Below, piece by piece: positions 1 through 8,880 of a stretch of 33,136 nt of DNA (within the stretch, counting starts at the first letter, position 1; each line of letters opens with the position of its first letter). The notes under the pieces were generated by a model. It searched no databases. It had not been told where the DNA came from and was given only the letters and a program-made list of their open reading frames with translations. Source of the stretch: Bacteroidales bacterium (lineage in GTDB: Bacteria > Bacteroidota > Bacteroidia > Bacteroidales > WCHB1-69); assembly GCA_016282395.1 (NCBI GenBank), contig JAEEKL010000222.1:1-33136 (forward strand), in the 5' to 3' direction. The translations under genes were made by a program, and so were the position numbers.

Positions 1-437
1 ATGTCGTTGTTCTCAATGAGTGCCTGCACCGAGTATTTGTCCTTCTCGCTACGCACATGCTTGTGGGCAGAGAAGTTGGCCACGATGTCGAAGCCTTTCT
101 CTTCGCGGAAAATCCTTGTGAAAATCTGGTCGGCAAAGTTCAGCGTATAGGCACGGTATTCCTGTGGCACGAATAGTCCCTCTGTCGAGCGGATATCACG
201 AGTCAGCTCGGCCAATCCATTCTCATTGAGGTCAATGACCACCAACTTTCCTGGTCTAAAACGCAGCACGGCTTTAATGAAGGAAGAGCCGATGCTTCCA
301 GCACCGCCAATGACGCAGACGGATTTGCCTTCTATTTCTTGAGTCAGCCGAGCAGCGTTGGTTTGTATATCGTCCTCAAACATACTTGATGGACGATGGA
401 TGACGCTGTCGGCGATGAATTTGTCTAAATTGAACAT
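1..437 (-). CDS. Polysaccharide biosynthesis NAD-dependent dehydratase/epimerase (CapD / Polysacc_synt_2 type), N-terminal part; truncated by window edge
   Basis: Reverse-strand translation from the ATG at 435-437: MFNLDKFIADSVIHRPSSMFEDDIQTNAARLTQEIEGKSVCVIGGAGSIGSSFIKAVLRFRPGKLVVIDLNENGL. GGAGSIGSS is a Rossmann glycine motif. The frame is open to base 1 and is absent from the ORF track because it has no stop in the window. Confidence 0.85.
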   Translation of the reverse strand, partial: MFNLDKFIADSVIHRPSSMFEDDIQTNAARLTQEIEGKSVCVIGGAGSIGSSFIKAVLRFRPGKLVVIDLNENGLAELTRDIRSTEGLFVPQEYRAYTLNFADQIFTRIFREEKGFDIVANFSAHKHVRSEKDKYSVQALIENND

Positions 438-460
438 ATCTCTATCGTAAATCAATTTTT

Positions 461-1216
461 TTATATATGCTCCTCTACCCCACGAAAATGAACATTAAGT
501 TCATGAAGATGTTCCAAAAGCGTTCCGAGAGGCGTGCCCTCCGTCATCTTGGCGAAGGCATTCACATCCTTTGGAAAACACTTGCCACCATAGCCATACT
601 TGCCGTCTGGTCCGGGAACGTAGGTGTGGGTATCGTTGATATAACCCGACAGGAGGATACCGGTATGCACCTTGCGCCAGTCTGCACCCATCTGCTCGCA
701 GTACTCGCGGCAAGCGTTGAAGTAGGTGACCTTGTAGGCGCCAAACACATTGTGCATGTATTTGGTGAGTTCGGCCTCAAAGGAGGTCATGACGGTAAAC
801 TTCTTTCCGACAAAAATCTTTGTAAGCAACTCATGAGCACCGGTGAACACCATGGTCTGCTTCTTGAAGTCCTCTATATACGTGCGTTCGGTAAGGAACT
901 CAGGCATGAAGTACACACGATGTCCCGTTTCGCGCGAAAGGCGGTCACTGGTGCCAGGAAGAATGGTGGTGCGGACAAACACTGGTACGTCAGGGAGCTT
1001 ACAGATCAGCTCCTTCATAAGTCTGAGATCCTGCGTGCCGTCGTCTTCGGTAGGGACATGTATCTGTAGGAAAGCAATATCGATGTTGCTCAAATCATCA
1101 TAATATCCCTTCGGAGGGTCGCTGATGAAAAGTTTGCATTCTGGGTTGTTGTGCTCCAACCAATCTTTCAACGCTCCACCCACGAAGCCACATCCGATAA
1201 TTCCTACGTTGATCAT
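461..1216 (-). CDS. Short UDP-glucose/GDP-mannose dehydrogenase family protein (N-terminal and central domains only)
   Basis: 251 aa; Rossmann GIIGCGFVGGAL, RTTILPGTSDRL, and active-site-like GYGGKCFPKDVNAF. No C-terminal UDP-binding domain. Confidence 0.8.
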   Translation of the reverse strand: MINVGIIGCGFVGGALKDWLEHNNPECKLFISDPPKGYYDDLSNIDIAFLQIHVPTEDDGTQDLRLMKELICKLPDVPVFVRTTILPGTSDRLSRETGHRVYFMPEFLTERTYIEDFKKQTMVFTGAHELLTKIFVGKKFTVMTSFEAELTKYMHNVFGAYKVTYFNACREYCEQMGADWRKVHTGILLSGYINDTHTYVPGPDGKYGYGGKCFPKDVNAFAKMTEGTPLGTLLEHLHELNVHFRGVEEHI

Positions 1217-1306
1217 AATTATTTATGTTTAATTGTTTTTCTGTTTAAGGTTTTATGCTCTTAGTTCAAGTTATCAAATTGAGGAAACAAGTAAAGAACA
1301 AGAATA

Positions 1307-1699
1307 TTATCTGTAATATCCCTTATACCACTCCGCAAACTTCCTCAACCCCTCTCTCAACGTAATCTTCGGCACAAACCCAAAGTCCTTTTCCAAGGCC
1401 GTAGCGTCCGCATACGTCACCGGCACATCGCCAGGTTGCATCGGAACAAATTCCTTGTGCGCCTCAAAATCATAATCCTGTGGCAGCACACCAGCACGGA
1501 GCAATTCCTCTTGCAAAGTCTGCACGAAGTCCAGCAGGTTTTCGGGCTGGCCACCGCCGATGTTGTAAACCTTATACGGCGGAACGGGCAGACCATCCTC
1601 CCCCACCCTCTTTTCTGGGGCTTTTGCCATCACGCGGACAATGCCTTCCACAATATCGTCCACGTAGGTGAAGTCGCGGCGGCAGTTGCCGTAGGTGTT
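1307..1699 (-). pseudogene. Truncated 3' copy of a UDP-glucuronate 4-epimerase-type gene (C-terminal ~130 codons)
   Basis: In-frame NTYGNCRRDFTYVDDIVEGIVRVMAKAPEKRVGEDGLP...LRKFAEWYKGYYR* is nearly identical to the C-terminus of 3648-4687. It lacks the Rossmann domain, and homology stops next to the stop codon of the adjacent ORF at 1700. Confidence 0.85.
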
Positions 1700-2353
1700 C
1701 TATCCCAACTTTATTCGCTTGGCACTTTTTATCAGCGCATGATTCGTAGGACGTAGATGAATTTTGTAACGCTGCATAATCTCTTCTGTTGTAAGTTGCA
1801 ACACATCGCCAGTTTCCTCATTCACGTCTTCCAACGGAATATTCCAACTGTCAAAAGGTTCCAGCAGTTTAGGATACGACATGATGGCATGCACCCGCTT
1901 GTCTGAAGCTATAATACCTTTCTGACGGAAATAGTTCACAGTACTCTTTATCTGGCTGAACATCTTCTTCGGATAGTTCACGTCTTCTTTCTGCGCCACT
2001 TCCTCGCTATCAGTGTATTTTGTTTCGATGAACAACAGCCAATCTTCATCGTTACCGTCGGCCGGAAAAATCACACACTCACATTGACTGGCATGGCTTC
2101 CTGCCTCTTCGTTGGGCAATGCATTTTCAGGGAAACAGTCAGTGTCAATTGCAAGACGGTCAGGCATGGCATTTTCCAAAACAACCGATGCCCATTCAGG
2201 ATCCGGATTGTCATCAACCACAATCCCTCTGTTCTGAATGTCTGCCGCAAGGTCGTGATACTTGTAGTCCCTTATATAAATGGTGGCCGATAGTATGGAT
2301 TTGAAGCAATCGGCATGTGACGACAACTTCTCAACTATTGTTTGCCTCCTCAT
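1700..2353 (-). CDS. Hypothetical protein, candidate PD-(D/E)XK-like nuclease partner of the upstream ATPase
   Basis: 217 aa; CECVIFPADGNDEDWLLFIETKYT has an E-x(n)-E-x-K arrangement. ATG overlaps the ATPase stop (ATGA), implying translational coupling. The nuclease assignment is inference. Confidence 0.6.
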   Translation of the reverse strand: MRRQTIVEKLSSHADCFKSILSATIYIRDYKYHDLAADIQNRGIVVDDNPDPEWASVVLENAMPDRLAIDTDCFPENALPNEEAGSHASQCECVIFPADGNDEDWLLFIETKYTDSEEVAQKEDVNYPKKMFSQIKSTVNYFRQKGIIASDKRVHAIMSYPKLLEPFDSWNIPLEDVNEETGDVLQLTTEEIMQRYKIHLRPTNHALIKSAKRIKLG

Positions 2354-3624
2354 AGCTCCAGATAGTCAATCATTATGTGATACTCGTCAAGAGTCTCCTT
2401 CATAACATCGTTGAAATAGTGCTTCCCGATGAGTCCTGCCGGCGAGTCCTTCAAGCTTTTCAGCGTCCCTTGTTCCGACATCTGCCAAATCGACACCCTG
2501 TCGCCATCAATCCACGAATCGCGACTCAACAACTTTTCTTTTTCGTCATCGTCAATCACGTCTTTCACCTTATAGCCCAGTATGCAATTGTTTAGGGCAT
2601 AAAGAGTGTAGGGGCTATGGGTGGTCATCAATAGTATGTCATCTTTCCTGGTTAGCATCTTGAGCAGCTCATAGACGAGCGTCACCTGAGTTTTCGGGAA
2701 CAAGTTCTGTTCGGGTTCCTCAATTACAAGGCTAACATAATGTGGCCTTTCTATGCGCTCATTCAGTTTTGAGATATTCTGGAACTCCGGCTTTAATTCC
2801 CCCGACAACTCATTATCAATGATTAATTTAAGTGTTTCTTGCAATTGAGCTACCATTTTGGGTAATGCAAGAGCTTCTTTTAAGTGTTCACTATCAATAT
2901 CCGGCGAAAGTGCGCGCATTAATGCTTTGGACAAGACGGAATTCTTGTCGAAAGAAATGTCTTCCTTATGCTCAAAAACCCATTTGGTCACATATTGCAA
3001 TGAAACCATAAGAGGAATAAGCGACTGGAGCCCGCTTGAAACCTCATCAATCTTCAATTCCTTGCCATTATCAAGTCTGACAATATCACTTTTTCTTTCA
3101 TCATCATAGTAATAGCTCACGCCCAAGTCCAAAATGGACACTTTGTTTTTCTCTTCAAACTTGGAATGGAAATTGAACCAATCAAAGAGGTAGTCACGCA
3201 CATAGTACTTGGGGAGTGCCAATGATGAGACATTAGGAATTGCCGCCAAGTTTCTTTCTGCCGGGATGTAAGCGACCTTGCCAACAACGCTTTCAGAGAA
3301 CTTCTCCGTAAATTCAACAGAAAAATCATTTACGCTGCTAAACCGAAACGTGATATATTCGCCCTGATAATCGATGAAAGCACCTTCGTTAAGATAGTTG
3401 TCTATCTTGTGATAGTCAAGCAACTGCTCTTGGACAAACACTGCATCCACATACTCTTTATCCTGATGGGCAATAATGTCTTTTTCGAGCCATAGACAGA
3501 AGCTAAGTATTTTGGCAATGGTACTCTTTCCACTGCTCTGCGGCCCGATTATCATATTGACACTGTTCACTTCCATGTCAATATGGGAGATAGGCCCTAT
3601 GTTTTTTATCCTAAGATTTCTCAT
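2350..3624 (-). CDS. AAA/ABC-type ATPase (OLD-like / AAA family ATPase)
   Basis: 424 aa; Walker A IIGPQSSGKSTIAKIL, Walker B-like YVSLVIEEPEQNLFP, switch-like LLMTTHSPYTLYALN. Confidence 0.85.
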   Translation of the reverse strand: MRNLRIKNIGPISHIDMEVNSVNMIIGPQSSGKSTIAKILSFCLWLEKDIIAHQDKEYVDAVFVQEQLLDYHKIDNYLNEGAFIDYQGEYITFRFSSVNDFSVEFTEKFSESVVGKVAYIPAERNLAAIPNVSSLALPKYYVRDYLFDWFNFHSKFEEKNKVSILDLGVSYYYDDERKSDIVRLDNGKELKIDEVSSGLQSLIPLMVSLQYVTKWVFEHKEDISFDKNSVLSKALMRALSPDIDSEHLKEALALPKMVAQLQETLKLIIDNELSGELKPEFQNISKLNERIERPHYVSLVIEEPEQNLFPKTQVTLVYELLKMLTRKDDILLMTTHSPYTLYALNNCILGYKVKDVIDDDEKEKLLSRDSWIDGDRVSIWQMSEQGTLKSLKDSPAGLIGKHYFNDVMKETLDEYHIMIDYLEL

Positions 3625-3647
3625 AGATAATTAACTAGTTTCAAGTA

Positions 3648-4687
3648 CTATCCGTAATATTCCTTGTACCACTCCGCAAACTTCCTCAATCCCTCTCTCA
3701 ACGTAATCTTCGGGGTGAAGCCAAAATCTCTCTCCAAAACCGTAGCATCTGCATACGTCGTTGGCACATCGCCCGGCTGCATAGGCACGAGCTGCTTGTG
3801 GGCCTCAAAGTCGTAGTCTTCCGGCAACACACCAGCACGGAGCAATTCCTCTTGCAAAGTCTGCACGAAGTCCAGAAGGTTTTCGGGCTGGCCACCGCCG
3901 ATGTTATAGACTTTATATGGCGGGATGGGCAGACCGTCCTCCCCCACCCTCTTTTCAGGGGCTTTGGCCATCACACGGACAATGCCTTCCACGATGTCAT
4001 CCACGTAGGTGAAATCGCGGCGGCAGTTGCCGTAGTTATAAATTTGTATGGTTTCACCCTTCAGTAGCTTGTTGGTAAAGCCGAAATAGGCCATATCCGG
4101 ACGGCCGGCAGGTCCATAAACCGTAAAGAACCTCAACCCAGTAGTCGGAATATTGTAGAGTTTGGAGTAACAATGGGCGAAGAGTTCGTTACTCTTTTTG
4201 GTGGCCGCATACAAGCTCACGGGGTTGTCAACCCTGTCATCCACACTAAACGGCACTTTTTTATTGCCGCCATAGACGCTGCTGGAGCTGGCATAGACCA
4301 AATGCTCAACAGGGTTGTGCTTGCAGGCCTCCAAGATGTTGTAGAAGCCCATGATGTTGCTCTCAATGTAAGCGTCTGGATTCTCGATACTGTAACGCAC
4401 GCCAGCCTGAGCCGCGAGATTCACCACGATGTCGAAATGGTATTCAGCGAAGAGGCGGTTGACGAGGTCGCGATCGGCGATGGAGCCTTTCACAAATGTC
4501 CAGCTATTGTCTGTTGGCTTTTGGCTTTTTGCTGTATCTGATCTAATCGGTACTCTTTGAGCGAAGGGTCGTAATAGCTGTTCAAGTTATCCAACCCTAC
4601 GACATGGAGTGGCTCAGCACTGTCAAGCAGTCTGAGTACGAGGTTGGCGCCGATGAAGCCGGCGGAGCCGGTGACGAGAATAGTCAT
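3648..4687 (-). pseudogene. UDP-glucuronate 4-epimerase-type NAD-dependent epimerase, apparently frameshifted (ORFs 4490-4687 and 3648-4493)
   Basis: MTILVTGSAGFIGANLVLRLLDS... ends at QQTIAGHL*, while the remainder, read as ...DNSWTFVKGSIADRDLVNRLFAEYHFDIVVNLAAQAGVRYSIENPDAY..., continues in another frame. Together they make one complete SDR epimerase with YxxxK (YAATKK). The break lies at about 4494-4530. Confidence 0.8.
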
Positions 4688-4741
4688 GGGATGGGTTAAG
4701 GGGTTAGGGGGTTAAGGGTTAAGGAGTAAGGGTTAGTGGGG
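4688..4741 (-). repeat. (TTAACCC)-type heptamer repeat upstream of the epimerase ATG
   Basis: + strand gggttaaggggttagggggttaagggttaaggagtaagggttag. Confidence 0.7.
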
Positions 4742-5050
4742 TTGGTGTATTTTTTCGTAGTTGCAGAAGATTTGTATTGAAGTTTTTTCTGTTTTTGAGG
4801 ACGAGGGCGAACGGGTAGATAGTTGAGCTTTATTTGAGAGGGCAACGGAATGCCCGCTTGCCGTATGTTTAGGGCTTCAAGGGTGGGCGGAAGGGGTTTC
4901 TGCCTTCTGAAGCGGTTGCGGAGAGCAGGAAGAGTGGGAGATGCTGCAAATGTTAGATGTTAGATGTATGATGTATTTTTTGCGATTACATAAAATATTG
5001 ATAATCTGTGTATTATCTTTACTTCATCATTTATTTACAATAGTCTAATG

Positions 5051-5986
5051 CTATAATCCTACGAATGTCCTATATTCATTTAACGTGTACACCCTCCCAG
5101 CTATTGCTTTATTTGCCTGTCTAATCATTGCCTTATCAGAGGTAACAAGGATTATATCGTCACCAGAGATGGAATGACCAGCGACATGAAGTATCTGAGT
5201 ATCCCATAAAAAATTGGCATGAGAATTCTTCGTAACATCAAAACCTGGCTGTAAAACTAACTCATAAAACAATGCCTGCATATTAATGGGGGCTTCATAG
5301 CGTTGCATATAGTCCTGTACCATTTTGTGGAATTCTTCCTGAGTTGGTGTTGATATTAATCCTTCCACTTCAAGATTAATTCCTACTGCTGACAAAAATA
5401 TAGCAGAAATCTCAATCCTAAATTTTTCAGATTTAATAAAATTAAGATACTTTGTACGCATACTTTGATTGCCCACAAATAGGTTCCAATCAGTGTATGA
5501 AGAATCCATTTTACGGCCCATGTCTAACACCCCATTAGCGAGTTCTTTCTCTGAATCTCGCAAATGCGACTTTATCTTTTTTAGTGTCTCCTCATGCCGG
5601 CTGATGTTATCCTTTGTTAAGTCCTTGGAAATTTCGAACGCTGTGAGAGCAATGGCTTGCTGGGTGTCTATGAACTTCTTGCTTTCAACTCCAAAAAACT
5701 CTTTTGCCAATTGTGTCTGCGGTGATGGCACAAGACGATACTGATGCTCATCACCGCAGTGCATATACAACGCTTTCGTGGCCTTAACACATGCCCTATA
5801 CGTCCTGGTACTTTCGTCATCAAGAAGATGACCAAGGATTTCTTCAGCCACGATGGTACTCATCAATGCCGTAATGCCTTTTGCTGACTCAAGTGCCAGC
5901 AGCTTTTTCATCAAAGGCTCAACGTCGGCAGCATCAATACCTGCCACCAGATCTCTATAGCTGTTTGTATCAAAAATCGCTATCAT
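5051..5986 (-). CDS. PIN-domain-like putative RNase
   Basis: 311 aa; N-terminal MIAIFDTNSYRDL (PIN DxN), STIVAEEILGHLL (conserved E), C-terminal NFLWDTQILHVAG...DIILVTSDKAMIRQA (acidic PIN motifs). Confidence 0.7.
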   Translation of the reverse strand: MIAIFDTNSYRDLVAGIDAADVEPLMKKLLALESAKGITALMSTIVAEEILGHLLDDESTRTYRACVKATKALYMHCGDEHQYRLVPSPQTQLAKEFFGVESKKFIDTQQAIALTAFEISKDLTKDNISRHEETLKKIKSHLRDSEKELANGVLDMGRKMDSSYTDWNLFVGNQSMRTKYLNFIKSEKFRIEISAIFLSAVGINLEVEGLISTPTQEEFHKMVQDYMQRYEAPINMQALFYELVLQPGFDVTKNSHANFLWDTQILHVAGHSISGDDIILVTSDKAMIRQANKAIAGRVYTLNEYRTFVGL

Positions 5987-5992
5987 AAACTA

Positions 5993-6355
5993 TTATTCTT
6001 CTGTTTCGACACTCTTTAGGATTGTACTCTCGTTCTCATCTATCTCTATGTTATCAATACTCTGTCCTATCACTATGGAAAAGCGCTTAAATAGTTCAAA
6101 GAAATCTACTAAAGAAATATCTTGTTCCGGTAGGAACTGATGGTAAGAATTATTCTCTATATCGCGACAAATAAAACGAACGGAGGGATACTGCCCATAA
6201 GCTGTATAGATTTCACAACCCACACAGTAGAACCTTTCCGAATCATAATTGGAATACTTTTTTTCAAGATACTTGTTTAATGAGTTAAGATAATAATCGG
6301 ATATATCTGCTGCCGCAGTCCCTACAAAATCATTATACTGAACTTTTGCTTTCAT
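5993..6355 (-). CDS. Small hypothetical protein (120 aa) in the PIN/2-TM cassette
   Basis: ORF sits between and is tightly spaced with neighbours: 4-nt overlap with the upstream gene, 6-nt gap to the PIN gene. Confidence 0.65.
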   Translation of the reverse strand: MKAKVQYNDFVGTAAADISDYYLNSLNKYLEKKYSNYDSERFYCVGCEIYTAYGQYPSVRFICRDIENNSYHQFLPEQDISLVDFFELFKRFSIVIGQSIDNIEIDENESTILKSVETEE

Positions 6356-7143
6356 TCTTTCTCTATTCTTAATTCTTGTCCATTATTCCAAACCATTCGA
6401 CTTTCTGCACGTACATTTCTTAAGTCTTTTACTAAAAAATTACCTATCGATTCATGTCCGCTCTTGTAGCTATATACATATACTGGAACCTTATTTCTAC
6501 CACATGCAACTTGATAGGGAGTCACAATAACTTCATCATCTGCATAATACAGAGATTGTGTAGGATAATTCTTTAGGTATGTAATAGCCAAAGAGCCTTT
6601 CTTATCACTTTCTTCATAAAGTTTCTTCAACAGTTCAACACATTCTCCTATTTTCTCCTTCAGCTTATCTTCCTTATAATCTGTCTTTTTAGCTAACGCA
6701 GGTACAAACAAGCCTTCTGGATCCACAAGAAAGAACTCCGTTTCTGTACCTGCTGTATTCACTCTTTCAATCAGGTCGGTATAATATTGATTGACCCAAG
6801 TACGACCGTCATTCATTATTGCAGCAAACTTTTTGGATTTCTTCAGAACAGGTTTAAAGGAATATTCCTTTGAATCTGTCTTTATATCGAGCAAACCACT
6901 TTCCTTTATGGATGTTGATATGGCAAACAGGTTTGCAAAGTATGATTCTTCCTCTCTTTTCTCAATAACAGAATGAAGGACAGAAAAAGTGCCACTAATC
7001 AGCAGAGCGGCAGCCACACTTTTTACCACATCTTTCCATAATGCATTGTTTATTAATCCTGCCAATAGAAATAAGACCAATGCCGCAAAGATAAAAATAG
7101 TCCAAATGATGTACTTGTTCTTTCCGTTCATATTCTTCAACAA
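6352..7143 (-). CDS. Two-transmembrane-helix protein with a cytosolic domain resembling PLD/HKD-like regulatory domains
   Basis: 263 aa; hydrophobic YIIWTIFIFAALVLFLLAGLI and VVKSVAAALLISGTFSVLHSVI; soluble part FAAIMNDGRTWVNQYYTDLIERVNTAGTETEFFLVDPEGLFVPAL. The PLD-like resemblance is by eye; no clear HxKxxxxD. Confidence 0.6.
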   Translation of the reverse strand: MLKNMNGKNKYIIWTIFIFAALVLFLLAGLINNALWKDVVKSVAAALLISGTFSVLHSVIEKREEESYFANLFAISTSIKESGLLDIKTDSKEYSFKPVLKKSKKFAAIMNDGRTWVNQYYTDLIERVNTAGTETEFFLVDPEGLFVPALAKKTDYKEDKLKEKIGECVELLKKLYEESDKKGSLAITYLKNYPTQSLYYADDEVIVTPYQVACGRNKVPVYVYSYKSGHESIGNFLVKDLRNVRAESRMVWNNGQELRIEKE

Positions 7144-7413
7144 TTAGTAATTCAAGAGAGATGTTTTTTTCAATGTCTGTTTTTAAAAGTTTCCCGAGTG
7201 CTTTGAGATGTATGAAGGTTGATGTATGATATTTCTCCGCCTATCAACTTTTGACTTTTTGAACAACTCTCTACTTTCTACTCTCAACACTACACTTTAG
7301 AAGAGTCGGAAGGTTTGTATGAGTTCAGGAGGTCCTCAACGATGTTAGATGTGATTAAGATTAAAGCCCTCCTCAACTATACGAGTTTCAACCGAATATC
7401 CAGCGCACTACTG

Positions 7414-8025
7414 TTACAACTTGCCCCCGGCGAGGACTTTCATTATCAAGTCGTCAAGATTTGGAGGAAGTGTTATCTGCACAGGCTCAGACTGCTTGAT
7501 GCGCTCAACAATGTCTCGTTTCTCAACCGGTCTTCGCATAAACTGGAAAATATTCCCATAGGACGTTCCATCAAAAACATCTCCGCTACGATGATATATA
7601 TCAAAGGACTCGCCTACTTTGCTATGATACTGTCCGGAGGTCAACACACGCGCGGCATGCGACCAGCCTTCTTTCACCATTTTACGACTCAAAGGGTCAT
7701 AGAACGGCGACACCTTGTACAAGGCGACCTTGTCATATCCTTCTTCAACGTCATCGTCATCGCACTTCTCAAAGCCCAAGGCCTCGAATGCTTTGACGAG
7801 CGACTCCGGACGATAGTCGTTATCCACTCCTTTAGGCCACCATTTTTTAGGACTGTTCAGTATATAGTCCACCCAACGGTCATCGAAACCCATAGCCCAG
7901 GCAATGCAATTATAGCCACGGTCCTGCGGGCTGTGCACCTCAAATGTCTTGTCGGAACGAAGTCCGTTGAAATGACCTATAAGGCTGTCTCTGTTTTCTT
8001 GAGTATTGAGATCCATAAATCGCAC
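7414..8025 (-). CDS. DUF7689-like protein (Cys/His-containing, papain/NlpC-like pattern possible)
   Basis: 203 aa; DRGYNCIAWAMGFDDRWVDY...KWWP...ALGFEKCDDDDVEEGYDKVALYKV...WSHAARVLTSGQYHSKVGESFDIYH. Overlaps the upstream ORF in operon style. Confidence 0.65.
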   Translation of the reverse strand: MRFMDLNTQENRDSLIGHFNGLRSDKTFEVHSPQDRGYNCIAWAMGFDDRWVDYILNSPKKWWPKGVDNDYRPESLVKAFEALGFEKCDDDDVEEGYDKVALYKVSPFYDPLSRKMVKEGWSHAARVLTSGQYHSKVGESFDIYHRSGDVFDGTSYGNIFQFMRRPVEKRDIVERIKQSEPVQITLPPNLDDLIMKVLAGGKL

Positions 8026-8429
8026 GACTGCTTAAGTGGAATAAAGCCCGAATATTGAACCGGGTAGTCAAAAATAGTGTCAAGGGCGTAAACCAAATCG
8101 GTAGGTCCCTTCAATAATTCCTTGTAAATAAAAGGCACGGCACGACGACCCATCTTCACAATCTCACGAAAATAGGCATTGTCAACATTGCTTACCGAGC
8201 AAAGTTCATTCTCTGCCTTAAACGACGCGTAGTTGCTGTTGAAGATGCTGGCGTCTGTTGAACTGCTCATGTCGAGTTCAAATGGCTTTTGGCCGGGAGC
8301 CGACCTCATTGCCGACAGCAGAACACGCACACCATCTTCATGCGAACGCTGATGAAGCTGCTCGCCAGTATCGGTGGTCATTCTGTATTCTATGCTCGTT
8401 CCCATGTTATTCCATTCTTTTTTTGACAT
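7977..8429 (-). CDS. Hypothetical protein with helical-repeat-like segment (MGRRAVPFIYKELLKGPTDLVYALDTI), partner of the DUF7689-like gene
   Basis: Start taken as ATG at 8427-8429 (MSKKEWNNMGTSIEY); the track ORF extends to 8462. Overlaps both neighbouring ORFs on the same strand. Confidence 0.6.
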   Translation of the reverse strand: MSKKEWNNMGTSIEYRMTTDTGEQLHQRSHEDGVRVLLSAMRSAPGQKPFELDMSSSTDASIFNSNYASFKAENELCSVSNVDNAYFREIVKMGRRAVPFIYKELLKGPTDLVYALDTIFDYPVQYSGFIPLKQSCDLWISILKKTETAL

Positions 8430-8796
8430 TATAAGAATAGGTCGCCATCGGTTGGCCATCAATGGCTATCGATACTTGATGGCTGCCTTCCTGTTCCAGT
8501 GGAAAACCTTGCAATTCAGCAGCGAAGGTGATGTAAGACAGCGGTTCGGAGGTTGGCTTGATATCCAGGTTCACTGTGAGATCTACTGGCAACTTGTCAC
8601 CATCAGGGTTCAAGAAACTGACGGTCATCACTTTTTCGCCCTCATCTTTCGAATCAACTTGAATGCGCATTGCCAATCCGAGTTTTATGCGACAAGGTAT
8701 CGCTTCGGGATTGAGAGTGGTAAGGGCACCCACCACGGTCAGCTTACCATTGTAATTGTAAGCGCCATCACACAAAGTGAACAATTCTATTCTCAT
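8407..8796 (-). CDS. DUF6941-like small protein
   Basis: 129 aa; MRIELFTLCDGAYNYNGKLTVVGALTTLNPEAIPCRIKLGLAMRIQVDSKDEGEKVMTVSFLNPDGDKL. Confidence 0.6.
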   Translation of the reverse strand: MRIELFTLCDGAYNYNGKLTVVGALTTLNPEAIPCRIKLGLAMRIQVDSKDEGEKVMTVSFLNPDGDKLPVDLTVNLDIKPTSEPLSYITFAAELQGFPLEQEGSHQVSIAIDGQPMATYSYNVKKRME

Positions 8797-8880
8797 ATCA
8801 TCAAATGTTATTTACTATTTAATTTAACGAAAATCACACGCATTATATTGTCTTTCAACTTTAGCTACGATAGTAGCTCT

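Noticed and set aside
467-1069. 200-aa + strand ORF
   Set aside because: Antisense to the UDP-sugar dehydrogenase gene, which has clear family motifs.
2350-3624. Calling the ATPase pair PARIS, Gabija or Septu outright
   Set aside because: The partner lacks recognisable TOPRIM/DUF4435, UvrD-like or HNH motifs by eye; a profile search is needed.
7315-8058. 247-aa + strand ORF
   Set aside because: Antisense to the DUF7689-like gene; low-complexity translation, and the minus-strand gene fits the overlapping operon layout.
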